From an uncultured Kocuria sp. (GTDB lineage: Bacteria; Actinomycetota; Actinomycetes; Actinomycetales; Micrococcaceae): a stretch of 35,736 bases of DNA. Of this stretch, positions 29,302-35,736 are shown one piece after another. The notes beneath the pieces were generated by a model. The model was not told where the DNA came from and ran no database searches. It was given only the letters and a program-made list of their open reading frames with translations. The stretch spans positions 1 through 35,736 of the forward strand of contig NZ_CANMRA010000035.1 of NCBI RefSeq assembly GCF_947500125.1, in the 5' to 3' direction. Numbering within the stretch: the first letter of the stretch is position 1; each line of letters starts with the position of its first letter. The translations under genes and the position numbers were made by a program.

Positions 29302-29332
29302 ACGGTCGGCGCGGGACTCCCGCGCCGACCGT
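29302..29332 (-). other. Perfect 14-base stem-loop in the pgi-zwf gap (zwf leader or pgi terminator)
   Basis: ACGGTCGGCGCGGG (29302-29315) and CCCGCGCCGACCGT (29319-29332) pair perfectly around a 3-base loop. It lies 45 bases after the pgi stop and just after the predicted zwf transcription start. No T run follows on the minus strand. It could end pgi transcripts, protect the zwf 5' end, or both. Confidence 0.7.
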
Positions 29333-29343
29333 GGCGTGCTCCC

Positions 29344-29349
29344 ATTCTA
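29344..29349 (-). promoter_or_regulatory. -10 box of a zwf promoter
   Basis: TAGAAT read on the minus strand, identical to the gap -10 box. Transcription would start near 29337, giving a leader of about 90 bases that opens with the hairpin at 29332-29302. The -35 is weak (TCGGAG at 29372-29367). Confidence 0.5.
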
Positions 29350-29377
29350 GGACAGCGGTCCGGCCGCTCCGACCGGG

Positions 29378-30994
29378 TCAGCCGCCGAGGGCGTCGACGG
29401 CCTGCTGCAGCCGTGCCACCCCCGCGGCGCGATCGGCGAGCCGCAGCCGCAGCACGGGCCGGCCGTGGTCGGCGAGGACCTGCGCGTCGCCGTCGGCCTG
29501 GGCCGAGATGAGCTCGCCGAAGCTGAACGGGCTGTCCGGGATGTCGAGGTCCGTCTCCGAGGCGGCGGTGATCTGCAGGTACACGCCCTCCGCCGGCCCG
29601 CCCTTGTGGTACTGGCCGGTGGAGTGCAGGAACCGCGGGCCCCAGCCGAAGGTCACGGGCCGGCCGGTGGCCCGGGCGAGGACCGGGCGGATGCTCTCCA
29701 GGTCCGCCCACGCGAGCCGGTCGAAGTACGCCTGGACGGACAGGTAGCCGGTCTCCGGCAGCTGGGCGAGCAGCTTGGCCAGCGCGTCCTCGACCGTGCG
29801 CGTCCCGTCGAGCAGCTCCTGCGCCCCGCGGAGCTCCACGGGCCCGTCCACCACGTCCGCGGCCGTGGGCTGCGGCTTGTCCTCGAGCAGGGCGCGGGTG
29901 GCGTTCTTGGCGGACTCCACGTCCGGCTGGTCGTACGGGTTGATGCCGAGCAGCCGCCCGGCCGCCGCCGTGGCGACCTCCCACAGCATGAGCTGCGCGC
30001 CGAGCGAGCCGGAGACCCGCACCACGTCGCCCTCGGGGGCCTCCTCCTCGTCCACGCCGACCAGCTCCACGACCAGGACGTCGGCGGCCCCCGAGGAGGC
30101 CTCCGGCGCGTCCCCGGCGCCGACGACGACGGGCAGCACGCCCTTGCCCTCCTTGCCGGTGGACTCCGCGATCAGCTGCTCCGCCCAGTCGGCGAAGCCC
30201 ACGATCCCGGAGCCGAGATCCCGGAACACGAGCTTGTTCCGCAGGGGCTGCGTCCCGCCCAGGGCCGCGCCCAGGTGCAGACCGGGGTTGTCCTCGGCGT
30301 CCTCGCGCAGCACCTCGCCGGCCTCGTCGGCGTCGTCGAGCAGGGCCCCGACGTCCACCCCGGCCAGGCCGGAGGGGACCAGGCCGAAGGCGGTCAGCGC
30401 GGAGAAGCGCCCGCCCACGGTGGGGTCGGCGGTGAAGACCCGGCGGTAGCCGGCCTCCCGCGCGGACGCCTCCATGGGCGAGCCGGGGTCGGTCACCACC
30501 ACGATGCGCGAGGCCGCGTCGATGCCCGCGTCCTGGAAGGCCTTGGCGAAGACCCGGCGCGCCGAGTCGGTCTCCACGGTGGAGCCGGACTTGGAGGAGA
30601 CGACGATGGCCGTCCGCTCGAGCCGGTCGGCGAGGGCCGCGCCCACCATCTCCGGGTCCGTGGAGTCGAGCACGAACAGCTCGACACCCGCGGTCCGGGT
30701 GATCACCTCGGGGGCGAGGGAGGACCCGCCCATGCCCGCGAGCACGAACCGGTCCACGCCCTCGGCCGCGAACTCCTCGCGCAGCGCGGTGATCTCGGCG
30801 ACGAGCGGGCGGGAGACCTCGGCGGCCTCCACCCAGCCCAGCCGCTTGGCGGACTCGTCCTCGGCCGCGGCGCCCCACAGGGTGGGGTCCTGGGCGAAGA
30901 GCTGGGAGGCGAACCTGTCGCCCACCAGCGCGGGCACGTGCCGGTCGACGGCCTCGCGGGCCGCGCCGGAGGTCTGGACGGACAGGGAGCTCAT
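29378..30994 (-). CDS. pgi: Glucose-6-phosphate isomerase (Tal-Pgi type SIS enzyme)
   Basis: A 538-residue isomerase interconverting glucose 6-phosphate and fructose 6-phosphate. It has two SIS-type sugar-phosphate domains: GMGGSSLAPEVITRTAGVEL and VVSSKSGSTVETDSARRVF (phosphate-binding SKSGST), with GGRFSALTAFGLVPSGLAG, then LLGINPYDQPDVESAK and FGWGPRFLHSTGQYHKGGP. This is the divergent form found beside tal in actinobacteria, similar to the C-terminal half of bifunctional transaldolase/phosphoglucose isomerases, not the classical 550-residue form. ATG 30994 has an AAGGAGAA ribosome site. It lies 56 bases after tal. A dedicated promoter for zwf follows. Confidence 0.92.
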   Translation of the reverse strand: MSSLSVQTSGAAREAVDRHVPALVGDRFASQLFAQDPTLWGAAAEDESAKRLGWVEAAEVSRPLVAEITALREEFAAEGVDRFVLAGMGGSSLAPEVITRTAGVELFVLDSTDPEMVGAALADRLERTAIVVSSKSGSTVETDSARRVFAKAFQDAGIDAASRIVVVTDPGSPMEASAREAGYRRVFTADPTVGGRFSALTAFGLVPSGLAGVDVGALLDDADEAGEVLREDAEDNPGLHLGAALGGTQPLRNKLVFRDLGSGIVGFADWAEQLIAESTGKEGKGVLPVVVGAGDAPEASSGAADVLVVELVGVDEEEAPEGDVVRVSGSLGAQLMLWEVATAAAGRLLGINPYDQPDVESAKNATRALLEDKPQPTAADVVDGPVELRGAQELLDGTRTVEDALAKLLAQLPETGYLSVQAYFDRLAWADLESIRPVLARATGRPVTFGWGPRFLHSTGQYHKGGPAEGVYLQITAASETDLDIPDSPFSFGELISAQADGDAQVLADHGRPVLRLRLADRAAGVARLQQAVDALGG

Positions 30995-31050
30995 GGGTTC
31001 TCCTTCGGGTCGGGCAGCACGGACGGAACTCGTGTCAGGACGGGACGGGC

Positions 31051-32157
31051 TCAGCGGGCGCTGTCGAGGGCGGCGCGCACGGTGTCGAGCAGCTCCGTCC
31101 AGGAGTCCTCGAACTTGGTGAGGCCCTCGGCCTCGAGCTGGGCGACGACCTCGTCGTAGGAGATCCCCACGCCGGCGATCCGGTCCAGGAGCTCGTTGGA
31201 CTCCGCGTAGGCGCCGGTGACGGTGTCCCCGGTGACCTCGGCGTGGTCGAAGGTGGCCTCGAGGGTCTTCTCCGGCATGGTGTTGACGGTGTTCGGGGCC
31301 ACCAGCCCGGTCACGTACAGGGTGTCGGGCAGGGACGGGTCCTTGACCCCGGTGGAGGCCCACAGCGGGCGCTGCGGGTTCGCCCCGGCAGAGGCCAGCC
31401 GCTCCCAGCGCTCGGTCTCCAGGGACTGCTCGTGGATCTGGTAGGCGAGCCGGGCGTTGGCCAGACCGGCCTGGCTCTTGAGCGCGGCGGCCTCGTCGGT
31501 GCCGATCTTCTCCAGGCGCTTGTCGATCTCGGAGTCCACGCGGGAGACGAAGAAGGAGGCCACGGAGTGGATGCCGGCCAGGTCCTTGCCGTTCTCCAGG
31601 GCCTGCTCCAGGCCCAGCTGGTAGGCGTTGATGACGGCGCGGTAGCGCTCGAGGGAGAAGATCAGCGTCACGTTGACGGAGATCCCCTCGGCGATGGTCG
31701 CGGTGATCGAGGGCAGGCCCGCCTCGGTGGCGGGGATCTTGATCAGCGCGTTGGGGCGGTCGATGGTCTGGGACAGGCGCTGGGCCATGGCCGAGGTCGC
31801 CTCGGCGTCCTGGGCCAGGCGCGGGTCCACCTCGATGGACACCCGCCCGTCCACGCCCTGGGTGGCCTCGGCGATCGGGGCGAAGAGGTCGCAGGCGTCG
31901 CGCACGTCGTCGGTGGTGATGGCCAGCACGGCCTCGTCCACGTCCGTGCCGGCGGCGGCGAGCTCCTTGACCTGGTCCTCGTAGGCGTCGTGCTTGGCCA
32001 GGGCGGCGGCGAAGATCGTCGGGTTCGTGGTCACGCCGACGACGTTCTTCTCGTCGATCAGCTGCTGCAGCCCGCCGGAGGTCAGGCGTTCGCGGGAGAG
32101 GTCGTCGAGCCAGATCGAGACGCCGGCGTCGGAGAGCTTCTGGGTGGGGGTGGTCAT
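31051..32157 (-). CDS. tal: Transaldolase
   Basis: A 368-residue transaldolase, which moves a dihydroxyacetone unit between sugar phosphates in the non-oxidative pentose phosphate pathway. Blocks: [67 protein letters not shown] with the Schiff-base Lys, and [19 protein letters not shown]. Length and composition fit the mycobacterial/actinobacterial tal subfamily. ATG 32157 is preceded by GAGGA. It lies between tkt (55 bases) and pgi (56 bases) in one transcription direction. Confidence 0.97.
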   Translation of the reverse strand: MTTPTQKLSDAGVSIWLDDLSRERLTSGGLQQLIDEKNVVGVTTNPTIFAAALAKHDAYEDQVKELAAAGTDVDEAVLAITTDDVRDACDLFAPIAEATQGVDGRVSIEVDPRLAQDAEATSAMAQRLSQTIDRPNALIKIPATEAGLPSITATIAEGISVNVTLIFSLERYRAVINAYQLGLEQALENGKDLAGIHSVASFFVSRVDSEIDKRLEKIGTDEAAALKSQAGLANARLAYQIHEQSLETERWERLASAGANPQRPLWASTGVKDPSLPDTLYVTGLVAPNTVNTMPEKTLEATFDHAEVTGDTVTGAYAESNELLDRIAGVGISYDEVVAQLEAEGLTKFEDSWTELLDTVRAALDSAR

Positions 32158-32212
32158 GTGCGTGTCAGTCCTCGTGCTCGGGGAAAAGTGGTCGGTCGGT
32201 GCGCGCCGGGGC

Positions 32213-34354
32213 TCAGCGGCCCACGGAGGCGGTGGCCTGCGCCGCGGCGAGGGATTCCTGGGCGGCGGCGGTGACGGCTTCGGCGGTGATGCCGAACTCG
32301 CGGTAGAGGGTCTCGTAGTCGGCGGACTCCCCGAAGTGCTCCAGGGACACGGCGCGGCCGGCGTCGCCGAGGAGGTCGCGCCAGGACATGGCGATCCCGG
32401 CCTCCACGGACACGCGGGCCTTCACGGCCGCCGGGAGCACGGACTCGCGGTACTCGGCGTCCTGGGCGTCGAACCACTCCCGGCACGGCATGGACACCAC
32501 CCGGGCGGCCACCCCCTGCGCCTTGAGCTGCTCGCGGGCCTCCACGGCCAGGGACACCTCGGAGCCGGTGCCGATCAGGATCACGTCCGGCTCCTTGCCC
32601 TCGGGCGCGTCGGCCAGGACGTAGCCGCCGCGGGCCACACCTTCGGCGGAGGCGAACAACTCGGTCTCCGCGTCGGGGTGCAGATCGGTGCGGGCGAAGG
32701 TCGGCACGTTCTGGCGGGTCAGGGCGATCCCGGCCGGGCCGTGCCGGTTCTCCAGCATCGTCCGCCACGCCACGGACACCTCGTTGGCGTCGGCCGGGCG
32801 GACCACGTCGAGCCCGGGGATGGCGCGCAGGGAGGACAGCTGCTCCACCGGCTGGTGGGTGGGCCCGTCCTCGCCGAGGCCGATGGAGTCGTGGGTCCAC
32901 ACGTAGATCGAGGGGACCTTCATCAGCGCGCCCAGGCGCACGGCCGGGCGCTGGTAGTCGGAGAAGATCAGGAACGTCCCGGAGAACGCCCGTGTCTGGG
33001 AGGACATGGTGATGCCGTTGACGATCGCCGCCGCGGCGTGCTCCCGGATCCCGAAGTGCAGGACCCGCCCGTAGGGGTTGCCGGTCCACTTGTCGGTGGA
33101 TCGGGCCTCCGGGATGAAGGAGGGCGCGGACTCGATGGTGGTGTTGTTGGACCCGGCCAGATCCGCCGAGCCGCCCCACAGCTCGGGGAAGGTCTCCGCG
33201 ATCGCGTTGATCACCTTCCCCGACGCCGCCCGGGTGGCCACGTCCTTGCCGGCCTCGAAGACCGGGAAGGCCTCGGCGTAGTCCTCGGGGAGCTCCTCGG
33301 CCCGGATCCGGTCGTAGAGGGCAGCCTTGTCCGGGTTGGCGTCGCGCCACGCGTCGAAGTCCTGCTCCCAGGCCGCGCGGACCTCGCCCATCGTGTCCTG
33401 GATGGACCGGGTGTGGGCGATGACCTCGTCCTCGACCACGAAGGACTTCTCGGGGTCGAAGCCGAGGATCTCCTTGGTGGCGGCGACCTCCTCGGCCCCG
33501 AGCTTGGAGCCGTGGATGCCCCCGGTGTTCTGCTTCTTCGGTGCGGGCCACCCGATGATCGTGCGCAGGGCGATCAGCGAGGGCTTGGACGTCTCGGCCT
33601 TGGCCGCGCGGATCGCCGCGTAGAGCTCCTCGACGTCCTCGACGTAGTCCCCGGTCTTCGTCCAGTCCACCCGGGCCACGTCCCAGCCGTAGGCCTCGTA
33701 GCGGGCGAGCACGTCCTCGGTGAACGCCACGTCCGTGTCGTCCTCGATGGAGATGTGGTTCTGGTCGTAGATCACCACGAGGTTGCCCAGTTCCTGGACA
33801 CCGGCCAGCGAGGACGCCTCGGAGGTCACGCCCTCCTGGAGGTCCCCGTCGGAGGCGATCACGTACACCATGTGGTCGAACGGGGAGTCCCCGGCCGGGG
33901 CCTGCGGGTCGAACAGCCCGCGGGTGTAGCGCTGGGCGTAGGCGAAGCCCACGGCCGAGGCCAGGCCCTGGCCCAGCGGGCCCGTGGTGATCTCCACGCC
34001 GGTGGTGTGCCGGTACTCGGGGTGCCCCGGGGTCTTCGAGCCCCAGGTGCGCAGGGACTCGATGTCCTCGAGCTCCATGCCGTACCCGGAGAGGAACAGC
34101 TGCAGGTACAGCGTCAGCGAGGTGTGGCCGGGGGAGAGGATGAACCGGTCCCGCCCCGTCCACCGGTCGTCGGTGGGATCGTGGCGCATCACCTTCTGGA
34201 ACAGCAGGTACGCCGCCGGGGCCAGGGACATCGCCGTGCCCGGGTGGCCGTTGCCCACCTTCTCCACCGCGTCCGCGGCGAGCACCCGCACCGTGTCCAC
34301 GGCACGCTGGTCCTGCTCGGTCCAGGTCAGCTTCTGATCGAGTTCGGTCGCCAA
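32213..34354 (-). CDS. tkt: Transketolase
   Basis: A 713-residue thiamine-diphosphate enzyme that moves two-carbon units between sugar phosphates. N-domain: [20 protein letters not shown] and [20 protein letters not shown]; the cofactor motif begins [18 protein letters not shown] and ends with DQNHISIED. Middle domain: [15 protein letters not shown] with the catalytic-cycle Glu, and [14 protein letters not shown]-domain: [16 protein letters not shown]. Start: TTG at 34354 ([19 protein letters not shown]), as no ATG or GTG lies nearby in a sensible place and GAAAGG (34370-34365) is 10 bases upstream. The frame runs on to 34729 but crosses the promoter region. It heads the tkt-tal-pgi unit and is divergent from ctaB. 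Confidence 0.96.
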   Translation of the reverse strand: MATELDQKLTWTEQDQRAVDTVRVLAADAVEKVGNGHPGTAMSLAPAAYLLFQKVMRHDPTDDRWTGRDRFILSPGHTSLTLYLQLFLSGYGMELEDIESLRTWGSKTPGHPEYRHTTGVEITTGPLGQGLASAVGFAYAQRYTRGLFDPQAPAGDSPFDHMVYVIASDGDLQEGVTSEASSLAGVQELGNLVVIYDQNHISIEDDTDVAFTEDVLARYEAYGWDVARVDWTKTGDYVEDVEELYAAIRAAKAETSKPSLIALRTIIGWPAPKKQNTGGIHGSKLGAEEVAATKEILGFDPEKSFVVEDEVIAHTRSIQDTMGEVRAAWEQDFDAWRDANPDKAALYDRIRAEELPEDYAEAFPVFEAGKDVATRAASGKVINAIAETFPELWGGSADLAGSNNTTIESAPSFIPEARSTDKWTGNPYGRVLHFGIREHAAAAIVNGITMSSQTRAFSGTFLIFSDYQRPAVRLGALMKVPSIYVWTHDSIGLGEDGPTHQPVEQLSSLRAIPGLDVVRPADANEVSVAWRTMLENRHGPAGIALTRQNVPTFARTDLHPDAETELFASAEGVARGGYVLADAPEGKEPDVILIGTGSEVSLAVEAREQLKAQGVAARVVSMPCREWFDAQDAEYRESVLPAAVKARVSVEAGIAMSWRDLLGDAGRAVSLEHFGESADYETLYREFGITAEAVTAAAQESLAAAQATASVGR

Positions 34355-34400
34355 GATTCGGGGCCCTTTCTGCTGGGAACCGCTGCCGTGCGCAACGGGT

Positions 34401-34417
34401 GCCGGTTGCCGACCGGC
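34401..34417 (-). other. Small hairpin at the 5' end of the predicted tkt leader
   Basis: GCCGGT (34401-34406) and ACCGGC (34412-34417) around a 5-base loop. It would lie about 5 bases from the transcription start predicted from the box at 34434-34429. Confidence 0.35.
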
Positions 34418-34428
34418 GGTTTGGGTCC

Positions 34429-34434
34429 AGCTTA
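34429..34434 (-). promoter_or_regulatory. -10 box candidate for tkt
   Basis: TAAGCT on the minus strand, giving a start near 34422 and a leader of about 68 bases. No strong -35 was found. The 316-base tkt-ctaB gap (34355-34670) holds this box, a CACGTG palindrome at 34439-34444, the ctaB box and both leaders; I see no gene in it. Confidence 0.4.
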
Positions 34435-34534
34435 GGTCACGTGCATTTCGGCCGTGTGACGGACGGCACCGGCTGCGGGGGCCCGGGGCGTCATTCCCGT
34501 CATGTCCGGAGCGGGGACGGGCGCCGCCACGCGC

Positions 34535-34540
34535 TATGCT
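34535..34540 (+). promoter_or_regulatory. -10 box candidate for ctaB
   Basis: TATGCT, followed closely by TATAGG. It predicts a leader of about 120 bases before the GTG at 34671. The upstream in-frame ATG at 34536 falls inside this box, so it is not the start of ctaB. Confidence 0.4.
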
Positions 34541-34670
34541 GTATAGGACCTTCTTCCGCGCCCGCGGGCTGCCGCGCCGACCGCACCCGTGTGTCGGCGA
34601 CGCACCGTCTCCGGGCCGTCCTCGCGCACGGAGCCGGGGGAACACCACCGCAACCGGGAGCAATGATTCT

Positions 34671-35660
34671 GTGAACTCACTCGAGACGTCGGGACCCGCA
34701 GGACGAGCCGTCCTCGGCAACGGGCACACGGGTGTTGCGGTGGAGCCCCGCCCGGCGGGGCGGATGACGGCCTCCCGGAAGCTGCGGGCCTACGTGGCCC
34801 TGATGAAGCCGCGCATCATCGAGCTGCTGCTCGTGGCCACCGTGCCGACCATGATCTTCGCCCAGCAGGGCATGCCGAACCTGTGGCTCATCCTCAACAC
34901 CCTCGTGGGCGGCACGCTCGCGGCGGGGGCGGCCGGGGCCTTCAACTGCTACATCGACCGGGACGAGGACCGGGTGATGAAGCGCACGGCCAAGCGCCCG
35001 CTCGTCACCGGGGAGGTCACCGACCGGGAGGCCCTCGTCTTCGCGTGGTCGCTCACGGCCGTGTCGGTCGCCTGGCTCACGATCGGCGTCAACGTGCTCG
35101 CCGGTGTCCTGGGCGCGGTGGCCATCTTCCTCTACGCCGTCTTCTACTCGATCGTGCTCAAGCGCCGCACCGCCCAGAACATCGTCTGGGGCGGGGTCGC
35201 CGGGTGCATGCCGGTGCTCATCGGGTGGGCCGCGGTCACGGGCGGCCTCGACTGGCCCGCGCTCGTGCTGTTCCTGTTCATCTTCCTGTGGACCCCGCCG
35301 CACTACTGGCCGCTGTCCATGAAGTACGCCGACGACTACTCCCGTGCCGGCGTCCCCATGCTGGGCGCCGTGGCCGGGGCCCGCACCGTCGGCAGCCAGG
35401 TGGTCCTCTACGCGTGGGCCACGGTGGTGTGCTCGCTGCTGCTCGTGCCCGTCGGCGGCGCCGGGTGGGTCTACGCGGTGACCGCGCTGGCCTCGGGCGC
35501 GTGGTTCGTGGGCCACAGCCACAAGCTGCACGCCCTCGCGGTGGCCGGCCGGCCCACGGACAAGCAGGCGATGTACGTCTTCCACGGCTCCATCGCCTAC
35601 ATCACCTTCGTGTTCCTCGCCCTCGCCGTGGACCCGTTCGTGGGCGGTCCCGTCCTCTGA
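34671..35660 (+). CDS. ctaB: Protoheme IX farnesyltransferase (heme O synthase)
   Basis: A 329-residue UbiA-family prenyltransferase that adds a farnesyl group to heme B to make heme O, a step toward the heme A of cytochrome aa3 oxidase. The first Asp-rich motif is in [20 protein letters not shown] and the second region is [25 protein letters not shown] is characteristic of the family. About nine membrane segments are visible. The N-terminal 35 residues are hydrophilic. Start GTG 34671 lies 10 bases after CGGGAG. It is divergent from tkt, the usual actinobacterial arrangement. Confidence 0.95.
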   Translation: MNSLETSGPAGRAVLGNGHTGVAVEPRPAGRMTASRKLRAYVALMKPRIIELLLVATVPTMIFAQQGMPNLWLILNTLVGGTLAAGAAGAFNCYIDRDEDRVMKRTAKRPLVTGEVTDREALVFAWSLTAVSVAWLTIGVNVLAGVLGAVAIFLYAVFYSIVLKRRTAQNIVWGGVAGCMPVLIGWAAVTGGLDWPALVLFLFIFLWTPPHYWPLSMKYADDYSRAGVPMLGAVAGARTVGSQVVLYAWATVVCSLLLVPVGGAGWVYAVTALASGAWFVGHSHKLHALAVAGRPTDKQAMYVFHGSIAYITFVFLALAVDPFVGGPVL

Positions 35661-35684
35661 GTAAGTGTTGGGAAAGGGGTCACC

Positions 35685-35736
35685 CTACGGTTTTCGCTTG
35701 CCATGGTCGTCGTCCTGGTGGTGGAGCCAGGCGGCG
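35685..35736 (-). CDS. Possible 3' end of a convergent gene, cut by the window
   Basis: On the minus strand one frame reads AAWLHHQDDDHGKRKP and stops at TAG (35687-35685). The charged, His/Asp-rich composition differs from the usual Arg/Pro/Ala shadow frames, so it could be a true C-terminus 24 bases from ctaB. With only 16 codons visible it cannot be identified; a transposase end or a small soluble protein are guesses. No terminator hairpin separates it from ctaB. Confidence 0.25.
   Translation of the reverse strand, partial: AAWLHHQDDDHGKRKP

Noticed and set aside
31994-34435. 813-codon plus-strand frame opposite tkt
   Set aside because: Antisense of transketolase with Gly/His/Val-rich shadow composition.

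Overview
The window is chromosomal DNA from a very GC-rich actinobacterium, most likely Micrococcales (Micrococcaceae, Kocuria/Arthrobacter-like). This rests on base composition, protein sequence style, the presence of opcA, whiA, rapZ and yvcK, and the conserved actinobacterial order uvrA-uvrC-rapZ-yvcK-whiA-gap-pgk-tpiA-secG facing pgl-opcA-zwf-pgi-tal-tkt with ctaB divergent beyond tkt. The genus is inferred from memory and was not tested by a search.

Layout. (1) 1-6454, minus strand: an accessory operon of a HEAT-repeat/GT4 glycosyltransferase, a GT1-type glycosyltransferase, and a patatin-like protein that runs off the left edge. (2) 6506-8136, minus: a metallo-beta-lactamase-fold hydrolase coupled to a bile-acid:sodium-symporter-family permease. 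(3) 8472-10744, plus: a MarR regulator coupled to a 14-segment MFS exporter, with a palindromic operator candidate on its promoter. (4) 10798-16544, plus: uvrA, a HAD phosphatase and uvrC. (5) 16697-19784, plus: rapZ, yvcK, whiA. (6) 20008-23542, plus: gap, pgk, tpiA, secG, closed by a strong hairpin. (7) 23707-25642, minus: an uncharacterised membrane protein and a six-cysteine lipoprotein. (8) 25837-34354, minus: the pentose phosphate genes tkt, tal, pgi, zwf, opcA, pgl. (9) 34671-35660, plus: ctaB, followed by 76 bases that may hold the end of a convergent gene.

How it fits together. The two metabolic blocks cover lower glycolysis and the full oxidative and non-oxidative pentose phosphate routes, with RapZ/YvcK linking carbon state to envelope synthesis. 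Adjacent genes are often coupled by 4-base ATGA or GTGA overlaps (4268, 7477, 9005, 13791, 26583, 27707). Four genes have a TANNNT box 6-7 bases before the start codon, which suggests leaderless mRNAs. Three genes (the MarR regulator, zwf, tkt) appear to use TTG starts.

Most of the window is ordinary core genome. The parts least explained by known biology are the HEAT-GT4/GT1/patatin operon, the membrane protein/lipoprotein pair, and the 5'-proximal hairpins in the zwf and tkt leaders. No CRISPR array, tRNA, rRNA or confirmed insertion sequence was seen.
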